DNA from: Desulfobacteraceae bacterium
GTDB taxonomy: Bacteria; Desulfobacterota; Desulfobacteria; Desulfobacterales; SG8-13
DNA length: 21,009 nt
Direction of reading: 5' to 3'
Assembly: GCA_029287875.1 (NCBI GenBank)
Contig: JARFQH010000091.1
Location: 1 to 21,009, forward strand
Shown here: positions 15,014 through 21,009 of the stretch, piece after piece
Layout: each line of letters opens with the position of its first letter
Numbering within the stretch: position 1 is the stretch's first letter
Program-made: the position numbers and the translations under genes
The notes under the pieces: generated by a model
Told to the model about the DNA's origin: nothing
The model's database searches: none
The model's input: the letters and a program-made list of their open reading frames with translations, nothing else

Positions 15014-16325
15014 TGAATTGATCATGCGTGAATCCCTGGCCGGCTGGCTTGAGCGGGATGAATACAAAGTGGACGCGGCCGCCAGCGGAGAGGAAGCGTT
15101 GAAAAAGCTGACCCAGTCACGTTTTGACATCATGCTGGTCGACATCAAGATGGAAGGGATGAGCGGCCTGGACGTCCTGCGGCGGGTCAAAACCGACGAA
15201 CCGGATGTGGCCGTTGTGATGATTACCGCATACGGCTCGATTTCCACGGCCATCGAAGCCATGAAAAACGGCGCTGATGACTACCTGCTCAAGCCCTTCG
15301 ATCCAAACGAATTGGGGATATTGATCGAGAAAATCGTCGCCCAGCAGGCCCAGGCGCGAGAAATGCTGTACCTGAAAGAAGCCAGCAAAGAGCGCGCCCG
15401 CTTCGAGAGCATGATCGGGCAGTCCGGATCCATGCAGGCCATCTTTGAGCTGATCATGGATGTGGCCGCCACGGACAGCACCGTGTTGATCACCGGAGAA
15501 ACCGGTACCGGCAAGGGGCTGGCAGCCAAGGCCATCCACTCCAACAGCCCCCGTTGCGAGGGCCCTTTCGTGACCGTCAACTGCGGGGCCATTCCGGAAC
15601 ACTTAATGGAAACCGAACTCTTCGGTCACCAGAAGGGTGCTTTCACGGACGCCAAAGAAACCAAGAAAGGGCGCCTGGAGCTGGCCCATGGCGGCACCCT
15701 TTTCCTGGATGAAATCGGTGAAATCGGTATGCGCATGCAGATCGATCTGTTGCGGATCCTGGAGGACCATGTTTTTTATCGCGTGGGCGGCACTCAACCG
15801 ATCGAGGCCGATTTCCGTGTAATCGCCGCCACCAACCGGAATCTGGAGGCGGCGATCAAAGAGGGCCTATTTCGAGAAGACCTCTTTTACCGGCTCAACG
15901 TGATTTCCTTTCGCATGCCTTCACTGCGGGAGCGCAAGGAGGACATTCCGCTGCTGGCCGACCATTTTTTAAACCGCTACAGCCAGGAAACCAACAAGCC
16001 GATTGACGGCATCCAGCGGGCAGCGATGGATGAAATGATGCTCCATGATTGGCCCGGAAACGTCCGCGAACTCCAAAATGCGATTGAAAGAGCGATCGTG
16101 ATCGGAAAACATCGCAAAATCCGATCGGAAGATTTGCCGTTTTATAGCGCCCAACAAATTGCCCTGCCACCGGACGACTCCCTCAAAGAGGTCGAAAAGT
16201 TTCACATCCAACGGGTTCTGGAGCAAAACGATTGGAATATCGCCAGATGTGCGAAAATCCTCGATATCGACCGCACGACCCTTTACAGTAAAATCAAACG
16301 GTACAACCTCCAAAGAGAAGATTGA
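14982..16325 (+). CDS. sigma-54-dependent response regulator (NtrC family)
   Basis: 447-residue activator. Receiver domain (1-120) with acidic pocket D10/D11, phosphoacceptor D54 (MLVDIKMEGM) and K104. AAA+ domain (about 143-375) with Walker A GETGTGKG (172-179), Walker B GGTLFLDE and the sigma-54 contact loop reading GAFTDA (219-224) instead of GAFTGA. Fis-type helix-turn-helix at the end (WNIARCAKILDIDRTTLYSKIKRYNL). The ATG at 14982 follows GGAG at 6 nt; a GTG at 14970 is an alternative. It lies inside the 3' end of the kinase gene and its stop overlaps the next gene's TTG start. The sigma-54 promoter at 19213-19228 is a plausible local target. Confidence 0.92.
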   Translation: MNNTKILIVDDELIMRESLAGWLERDEYKVDAAASGEEALKKLTQSRFDIMLVDIKMEGMSGLDVLRRVKTDEPDVAVVMITAYGSISTAIEAMKNGADDYLLKPFDPNELGILIEKIVAQQAQAREMLYLKEASKERARFESMIGQSGSMQAIFELIMDVAATDSTVLITGETGTGKGLAAKAIHSNSPRCEGPFVTVNCGAIPEHLMETELFGHQKGAFTDAKETKKGRLELAHGGTLFLDEIGEIGMRMQIDLLRILEDHVFYRVGGTQPIEADFRVIAATNRNLEAAIKEGLFREDLFYRLNVISFRMPSLRERKEDIPLLADHFLNRYSQETNKPIDGIQRAAMDEMMLHDWPGNVRELQNAIERAIVIGKHRKIRSEDLPFYSAQQIALPPDDSLKEVEKFHIQRVLEQNDWNIARCAKILDIDRTTLYSKIKRYNLQRED

Positions 16326-16900
16326 CGAGCCGCCTTTCCGCATACAGCATTCTCATCGCACCCATCGGCGTGATTGACCCGGGGTTGTGTGGATCGGTCG
16401 CTAGAGAAATCGAGCGGGTATTCGGTTGCCGGAGTGAAATCAAGCCGCTGCTGGCGGATGTCGACTTTGCACTGGACCCGGTTCGCCGGCAGTATCACTC
16501 AACCGTGATTCTTCAAAAGCTCGCCGCAATGGCGCCGGGTGGCGCACTGAAGATCATCGCCATCACCCAGGTCGACCTGTTCATTCCGATTCTCACTCAC
16601 GTTTACGGCGAAGCCCAACTGGGGGGCAAGGCCGCCATCATATCCACCTATCACCTGCAGGAGGGCCTCGATGCCGCGGCTACCAATCCGGCGATGCACT
16701 GCCGTCTCGGCAAAGAAGCCGTTCACGAACTGGGCCATACTTTCACGCTGCGCCACTGCCCGGAACGGACCTGCATCATGCATTACTGCCGCAGCATACA
16801 GGATGTTGACCGCAAGTCGAATCACCTTTGCCGACACTGCAGGGTCCTGCTGCAGGATGAACTCAGCAAGCTCGGATTCACTCTTGTCCAAAACAAATGA
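16322..16900 (+). CDS. amzA: archaemetzincin-family zinc metalloprotease
   Basis: 192-residue cytoplasmic protein of the archaemetzincin family, found mainly in archaea and vertebrates and sporadically in bacteria. The zinc site reads HELGHTFTLRHC (H135, E136, H139, H145, C146), followed by C151-IM and the distal CRHC (C170, C173) of the family's second zinc site. The usual Gly of HExxHxxGxxH is Thr here. The start is TTG 16322, overlapping the regulator stop codon (TTGA), so it is translationally coupled to the two-component system; the ribosome binding site is modest (AGAGAAG). The substrate is unknown. Family assignment is secure; retained activity with the Gly-to-Thr change is uncertain. 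Confidence 0.88.
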   Translation: MTSRLSAYSILIAPIGVIDPGLCGSVAREIERVFGCRSEIKPLLADVDFALDPVRRQYHSTVILQKLAAMAPGGALKIIAITQVDLFIPILTHVYGEAQLGGKAAIISTYHLQEGLDAAATNPAMHCRLGKEAVHELGHTFTLRHCPERTCIMHYCRSIQDVDRKSNHLCRHCRVLLQDELSKLGFTLVQNK

Positions 16901-16986
16901 TCAAAGCACTGAAAGGTCCCCTGAATCGAGTATCGACGGGGTATCGGGGGATCTGGAATGCCGGAATGATGGAAGCGTGGAAAGCC

Positions 16987-17029
16987 GGCGTATGGGGGAA
17001 AAATCTGTACACTGCCACACCCATACGCC
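16987..17029. terminator. 10-bp inverted repeat between convergent operons (possible terminator)
   Basis: Perfect arms GGCGTATGGG (16987-16996) and CCCATACGCC (17020-17029) with a 23-nt loop. In the plus direction ATCTTT follows. It lies about 90 nt after the archaemetzincin gene and before the convergent GcvH-like gene. A second small repeat, GCTCCT/AGGAGC (17106-17130), overlaps the latter's stop codon. No strong T run is present. Confidence 0.4.
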
Positions 17030-17122
17030 ATCTTTACGGCTGACAGCCGGGACGATCCTCACCTGTTCGCGCCTTGATCGGTGCCGTGAATGGCGAGACC
17101 CGCAGGCTCCTACCGTTTTCCA

Positions 17123-18049
17123 TCAGGAGCGCAGAAAAGTCCGGGTCAAGGTGCGCCAGTCCAGTTGCGGTAATTTCCCGTAAATGTCACTTCCCAGGCG
17201 ACCGCCGTCGACCGTCAGCGGACCGGCCGCCGCCTCGATGACCTGATACAGGCTTTCCACTTCTTCGGTCAAAAAAGTCGCAGTTTCATCGCTGATCATC
17301 AGGTTTTTCAAATCTCGACGCAGGTTGTCGGCATGAACCCGAATGAGCCAGTCTTCCGTGTAGGCGTTACGGTTTTCAACCTGCGCGTCTTCCAGCAGCC
17401 GCGGGTTGGTGGCGGTAATAACGCCGCTGACCGGTGAAAGCAGGTTGGCTCTGTTTTCCCCACGGATCAGGCGGATTTCGGGCTGGTCCTGATGAACCGT
17501 TTTGCCCATCAAGGGCGTATCGATCCGGGAAAAGGGGCCGAACGTGCGGGCTGCAAACTCGTCCAGGCCGATGCGGACGGTGTTTTCTTCTTCGATTTTC
17601 ACCCAGGCATGGCCGCGATGCAGGTAATAGCCCTGGGGAATTTTGAAACCTTCGATATTGAGTTCCGCCACGGGTTTGACCACCGTATGCACGGTGAATT
17701 GATCGTAAAAGAACTGATCGAACTCGCAGTCAACGCAGCTGTAGTCATTCGTGCAGGCCCTGAATTCGATGCGGCCCTTCATGGAGTGCAGGCAGGGCTG
17801 TTTCCAAGACGGTAATTCCCTGAGCCGATCTTTCCAGGCCACGATGCGCGCTCTGCGGCCATGCGGCGGTACTCCGCGTTTCCGCAGCATTCGGTTCTCC
17901 TCGGCCACCCGCCGCAAGGCTTTGTCGTAACGGCAGGCCGTGCACTGATAGTTGAGCTGGCAGTGTTTGACGGGAACCACACCGGCTTGCATCCAGATAC
18001 ATGGGTCCTGCCTTGCCCGCGTCTTATGCTCCGATTGCGGCTTTCCCAT
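17123..18049 (-). CDS. GcvH-like domain protein with duplicated Cys motif (paralogue A)
   Basis: 308-residue soluble protein. The N-terminal part has two cysteine motifs with identical spacing C-x12-C-x5-C-x2-C (C17, C30, C36, C39 and C86, C99, C105, C108), which could bind zinc or an Fe-S cluster. A glycine-cleavage H-like domain follows (about 133-240: GYYLHRGHAWVKIEEENTVRIGLDEFA and LLSPVSGVITATN). The residue aligned with the lipoyl lysine of GcvH is E198, so lipoylation is not expected there. The ATG at 18049 has AAGGA 8 nt upstream. It closely resembles its neighbour at 18160-19149, 110 nt upstream, and is probably cotranscribed with it. I do not know its function; no other glycine cleavage genes are present. 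Confidence 0.75.
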   Translation of the reverse strand: MGKPQSEHKTRARQDPCIWMQAGVVPVKHCQLNYQCTACRYDKALRRVAEENRMLRKRGVPPHGRRARIVAWKDRLRELPSWKQPCLHSMKGRIEFRACTNDYSCVDCEFDQFFYDQFTVHTVVKPVAELNIEGFKIPQGYYLHRGHAWVKIEEENTVRIGLDEFAARTFGPFSRIDTPLMGKTVHQDQPEIRLIRGENRANLLSPVSGVITATNPRLLEDAQVENRNAYTEDWLIRVHADNLRRDLKNLMISDETATFLTEEVESLYQVIEAAAGPLTVDGGRLGSDIYGKLPQLDWRTLTRTFLRS

Positions 18050-18159
18050 TTTGAATTTCCTTTGATTGCAGGGGTCAAGCAAAGCGCAGGCCGAATGACC
18101 CAATCGGTGCAATGCCTTTTACCGACGCGATGCCCTTTGCTTGCCGCACCAATAAACGT

Positions 18160-19149
18160 TTAAGTTCTCAGAAACGTTTGGGTCAGTTTCTTCCAGCCGA
18201 GATCGGGCAGGATGCCGTAAATGTCTTCCTGCAGATAACCACCGTCGGCGGCCAAAGGACCCGCGGTTTGCTCGATCATGCTTTCCAGTGTCCGAACTTC
18301 CGTGTTCATCCAGTCCAGGCTGTCCACATCTGCCATGAGTTTTTTCATGGTGGCCTTGACGTTCGGTGTCCGCACCATGAACAGCCAGCCTTCGCCGTAT
18401 GGCTCTTGGTTGGCCAAAGCAGGATTTTCCCGTACATCGGCGTTCACCTCCACGATGACACCGTCGATGGGAGAAAGGACATCGGCCAAGTTGTCTTTGC
18501 GCTTCAGCCCCCAGCCCACCTTACCATGGTCGAGTTCCTTGCCCATCAGCGGCAGATCGAGCGCATCGGCGCGACCCAGCAGTTTAAGGGCGAAGTCATC
18601 CAGTCCGACCCGAATGCAGCCGCCGCTTTCAATCCGGGCCCAGGTATGGCCATTATGGAAATAATACCCCATGGGAACATCGAATCCCTTGACGCTCTGG
18701 ATTTCATGCGGGAGGGTGTTGGTTTTCGTAGCCCACACATCTTCAAAATATTGGTCGAAATCGCAGGTGGCACATTTGTAGTCGTAGGCGCAGGCTCGGT
18801 TTGGAATTCGCTGGGTGAGACTGTGTCGACACACCCTTTGAAGTTCGGGCAGCGGCCGCATGGCGTCCTGCCAGCTGACCTGTTTGCCCTTCTCCACCTG
18901 CAGACGCATGCCGTGATCATATTTGCAGCTGGTACAGTCGTAATAATTGTTGCAGTCTTTGTTCTTGACCACACCGGCCTGCATCCATATGCAGGGGTTG
19001 GCCGACTTGGCTTCCTTGTCGGGTTTGATCAACCAGACCTGCCCACCGAGCACCGAGCTGATTTCCCCCGCGGCGCCGACGTCCGTGCGACCGCCTTTGC
19101 GGTAGGTGGAACCATATCCCAGTTGATTTCTCAGGCTTCTTTTTGTCAT
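18160..19149 (-). CDS. GcvH-like domain protein with duplicated Cys motif (paralogue B)
   Basis: 329-residue paralogue of the downstream gene with a longer N-terminus. The same two C-x12-C-x5-C-x2-C motifs occur (C53, C66, C72, C75 and C107, C120, C126, C129), each beginning near CIWMQAGVV or CRHSL and ending in CxYD/CDFDQ. The H-like domain (about 153-262: GYYFHNGHTWARIESGGCIRVGLDDFA, LSPIDGVIVEVN) has D219 where GcvH has the lipoyl lysine. Both paralogues end in nearly the same tail (LTxTFLR). The ATG at 19149 has GGAG 8 nt upstream. A sigma-54-type promoter lies about 55 nt before the start. Function unknown; proximity to the Tmc genes hints at a redox role, but that is inference. Confidence 0.78.
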   Translation of the reverse strand: MTKRSLRNQLGYGSTYRKGGRTDVGAAGEISSVLGGQVWLIKPDKEAKSANPCIWMQAGVVKNKDCNNYYDCTSCKYDHGMRLQVEKGKQVSWQDAMRPLPELQRVCRHSLTQRIPNRACAYDYKCATCDFDQYFEDVWATKTNTLPHEIQSVKGFDVPMGYYFHNGHTWARIESGGCIRVGLDDFALKLLGRADALDLPLMGKELDHGKVGWGLKRKDNLADVLSPIDGVIVEVNADVRENPALANQEPYGEGWLFMVRTPNVKATMKKLMADVDSLDWMNTEVRTLESMIEQTAGPLAADGGYLQEDIYGILPDLGWKKLTQTFLRT

Positions 19150-19212
19150 TTTTCCCTCTCCTTATGTTATGTATTTATAGGTTTAATGATGGGCTGTTTT
19201 TCTTCTTTACTT

Positions 19213-19228
19213 AGCAAGCGCTATGCCA
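19213..19228 (-). promoter_or_regulatory. sigma-54 (-24/-12) promoter for the GcvH-like genes
   Basis: In the minus direction the sequence reads TGGCATAGCGCTTGCT, matching TGGCAY-N5-TTGCT with GG and GC at the correct distance. It lies 64 nt upstream of the ATG at 19149. A sigma-54-dependent activator is encoded about 3 kb away. Confidence 0.7.
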
Positions 19229-19261
19229 AAACGACTCGCCGCGGCCGATTTTGACATAACT

Positions 19262-19577
19262 TGTTGAAACTAATGATATCTATAAATGAAGACCGCGGAT
19301 GTGGCGAATGGTGGTAAGGGGATGGCCTGTTGGAATTTCAAACAGCCCGGCATCCGATCAACCGCCTGTCCGACCCTTAACTTACTGATTTCATATAATT
19401 TTTATAAAATAAAAACAATGTCGGCTTATTCAACACGCCTGTTGAAAAATTCAACACTTCTATTTTTACCCCTAATGTAACCGGCCCATGCACCGTCGGC
19501 GTTCATAACCGGAATGGCCTGTTGTAAACCCAATAATAATCTGCATAGGCTGTAAGTTGGCCGTGTTGAATTTTCAA
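19262..19577. promoter_or_regulatory. cluster of TGTTGAA/TTCAACA sites between the divergent operons
   Basis: TGTTGAA or its complement occurs at 19262-19268, 19429-19435, 19440-19446, 19450-19456 and 19564-19570. The pairs 19429-19446 and 19440-19456 form palindromes with 4- and 3-nt spacers, and TTGAA-TT-TTCAA lies at 19566-19577. An imperfect palindrome CTGTTGGAATTTCAAACAG spans 19327-19345, and a GGNATGGCCTGTTG direct repeat is at 19319-19332 and 19511-19524. They lie upstream of both the sigma-54 promoter and tmcD, as expected of activator sites. No gene is seen in this 509-nt gap. Confidence 0.5.
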
Positions 19578-19595
19578 ATGGGATACTGTATAGAG
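19567..19595 (+). promoter_or_regulatory. candidate sigma-70 promoter of tmcD
   Basis: TTGAAT (19567-19572), a 17-nt spacer and TATAGA. Each box matches consensus at four of six positions. The -35 overlaps one TGTTGAA site, so binding there could compete with polymerase. Confidence 0.3.
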
Positions 19596-19658
19596 CAGTT
19601 TGCGGAAATTGTGGTATTCCCTGCAATAAAGTCAGTGGGATGAAAAGGAGGGGGTATA

Positions 19659-20918
19659 GTGAACATCAACAACTGGGATTGGGAAACCGGCGAAAAACGG
19701 ATTCCTTTCGAAGAATGGAAGGAGAATTTTCGCTGGGTCGAGGAGCCCTACGTGAACCCTGATGGGGAAAACATCGCCGCTATCGTCAACGTCGACGAGG
19801 GTCAGTTCGACGTTTGTGTCAACGGCGAGCCCTGGGGGGCAGAGTTCGAAAAGGCCTGGCACCTGCGGTATACACCCTCCGGCCGCCTGAGCGTGCTGGT
19901 CTCGGAGATGGGGGAGTGGACCGTAGCCGTGGACGGCACCGCTTGGGAAAATAAATTCGGTTACGTCTGGAATCCCCTCTACAGTCGGAACGGCGACATC
20001 ATCGCGGTGGCGTTCCAGCAGGATATGCAGTACGGCATGGCGCTGAACGACACGCCCTGGGAGGAAACCTATAGCAACATCACCTATTTCGCACTAAGCC
20101 CGGACGGCGAAAAGACAGCGGCGGCGGTCCAGGTGAGTGCGGCGGATTCAGGTGAAGTGCACAAGTTTCAGGAAGGCACCTTTTCAGCTGCGCTGGACGG
20201 CAAGGCTTGGGACACCCGGTTCGTCAACGTCTGGAATCTTGCCATCAGCCCGGACGGGCAGCACCTGGCCGCCGAAGTGCGGCTCAACCTGTATGATTAT
20301 TCCATTGCCGTGGACGGAAAGCCGTGGGACAAAACCTTCAGCTGTGTCTGGGAACCGGTCTTTCACCCGCAAAGGCAATCGGTCATCGCGCCGGTCCGGG
20401 TCGAGGGCAAGTGGGCATTGGCCGAGGACGGACAAATGGTGTGGGACCGCCGGTTTCCCCAGCTCTGGCATCAGCTCTTCAGCCCCGACGGCGGCAAGCT
20501 GGCGGCCATCGTTGCCGTGAAATACGGCAAGTGGACGGTGGCCGTGGACGCAACCCCATGGCCGGTGGTCTTCAACGAACTGGTCACCGATCTGGTCTTC
20601 AACCCGGACGGAAGCCGCATCGCGGCAGTCACCAAGCAGGATGGGAAATACCGGATCGTTGCCGACGGAAGCGTCTGGAAAGACGCCTTCGAAATGGCCT
20701 GGAAACCGGTTTTCAGTCCGGACGGAAGCCGTATGGCCGCCAAGGTGCAAAAAAACGGCCAATACACCATCGCCGTGGACGACAGGCTGTGGTCACATCA
20801 ATGTGATGCCGTCTGGAACCCGGTGTTCAGTCCCGACAGCCAGAAGATCCTCTTGAAATCCCTCGAGGACGGCTCCTATTATCGGCGCGTCATACCCGTA
20901 ACCGATCTTGCAAGCTAG
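19659..20918 (+). CDS. tmcD: TmcD-like tryptophan-rich beta-propeller protein
   Basis: 419-residue protein without signal peptide or membrane segment. It is made of about nine repeats of 40-47 residues following the pattern W-T-V-A-V-D-G-x-x-W-x-x-x-F-x-x-V-W-x-P-x-F-S-P-D-G-x-x-I-A-A, with DG-x-x-W-like cores such as GEPWGAEF, GTAWENKF, GKPWDKTF and GSVWKDAF. This is the tryptophan-rich repeat protein known as TmcD in the Tmc transmembrane complex, which carries electrons from type II cytochrome c3 across the membrane in sulfate reducers; TmcD itself has no known cofactor. The start is GTG 19659 with GGAGG 7 nt upstream. A tmcC-like gene begins 11 nt downstream, so here tmcD is first in the operon rather than last. 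Confidence 0.8.
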   Translation: MNINNWDWETGEKRIPFEEWKENFRWVEEPYVNPDGENIAAIVNVDEGQFDVCVNGEPWGAEFEKAWHLRYTPSGRLSVLVSEMGEWTVAVDGTAWENKFGYVWNPLYSRNGDIIAVAFQQDMQYGMALNDTPWEETYSNITYFALSPDGEKTAAAVQVSAADSGEVHKFQEGTFSAALDGKAWDTRFVNVWNLAISPDGQHLAAEVRLNLYDYSIAVDGKPWDKTFSCVWEPVFHPQRQSVIAPVRVEGKWALAEDGQMVWDRRFPQLWHQLFSPDGGKLAAIVAVKYGKWTVAVDATPWPVVFNELVTDLVFNPDGSRIAAVTKQDGKYRIVADGSVWKDAFEMAWKPVFSPDGSRMAAKVQKNGQYTIAVDDRLWSHQCDAVWNPVFSPDSQKILLKSLEDGSYYRRVIPVTDLAS

Positions 20919-20929
20919 GAGGGGGAAAA

Positions 20930-21009
20930 ATGCATGAGATTTACAATTTCGTCAGCGGTCCTCTGGCATGGCTGGCTTTCATTCTGTTTTTCGGCGGTTG
21001 TCTCTACCG
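20930..21009 (+). CDS. tmcC: TmcC-like membrane cytochrome b subunit (5' end only)
   Basis: The ATG at 20930 follows a strong GGAGGGGG ribosome binding site. The visible 26 residues (MHEIYNFVSGPLAWLAFILF, then FGGCLY) form the start of a first membrane helix, as in the HdrE/NarI-like TmcC subunit. The gene runs off the right edge. The identification rests on this short segment and on its position 11 nt after tmcD. Confidence 0.6.
   Translation, partial: MHEIYNFVSGPLAWLAFILFFGGCLY

Noticed and set aside
17123..19149. Glycine cleavage system H genes
   Set aside because: The lipoyl lysine is replaced by Glu/Asp, long Cys-rich N-terminal parts are present and no gcvT or gcvP is nearby.

Overview
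The window looks like chromosomal DNA of a sulfate-reducing Desulfobacterota, most likely a Desulfobacterales/Desulfosarcina-like member. The evidence is a canonical DsrC, the AhbA subunit of siroheme decarboxylase, a very large HdrA with MvhD/Flx partners, the start of a Tmc-type membrane complex, and two probable selenocysteine (UGA) codons in redox proteins. No rRNA, tRNA or CRISPR array was seen.

Layout. 1-1304: the first codons of a minus-strand gene leaving the window, then a plus-strand RarD/EamA permease. 1305-3502: minus-strand carbon-nitrogen hydrolase (nitrilase superfamily), ahbA and a YjbQ-family gene. 3520-3660: a foldback repeat. 3771-12348: a minus-strand redox block transcribed hdrA, mvhD (flxD), flxC-like, flxB-like, flxA, followed by a separately transcribed dsrC. 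hdrA and mvhD each read through an in-frame TGA at a position that is normally Cys, and each TGA is followed at the right distance by a hairpin resembling a bacterial SECIS. A second foldback repeat lies between hdrA and mvhD. 12699-13304: a decayed IS630-family transposase. 13388-16900: a plus-strand operon of sensor kinase, sigma-54 response regulator and archaemetzincin-like protease with overlapping reading frames. 17123-19149: two minus-strand paralogues joining a duplicated cysteine motif to a GcvH-like domain without the lipoyl lysine, behind a good sigma-54 promoter. 19659-21009: plus-strand tmcD-like beta-propeller gene and the 5' end of a tmcC-like membrane subunit.

How the genes may work together (inference). 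FlxA would exchange electrons with NAD(P)H, FlxB/FlxC and MvhD would carry them over Fe-S clusters, and the double HdrA would be the flavin hub. No HdrB/HdrC is encoded in the block, while DsrC, the disulfide/trisulfide carrier of dissimilatory sulfite reduction, is next door. The Tmc complex is a membrane route connecting periplasmic cytochrome c3 to cytoplasmic reductants. The sensor kinase has an N-terminal Rossmann-like domain and a Cys-containing PAS domain. Its sigma-54 regulator is a natural candidate to act at the sigma-54 promoter and palindrome-rich region between the GcvH-like genes and tmcD.
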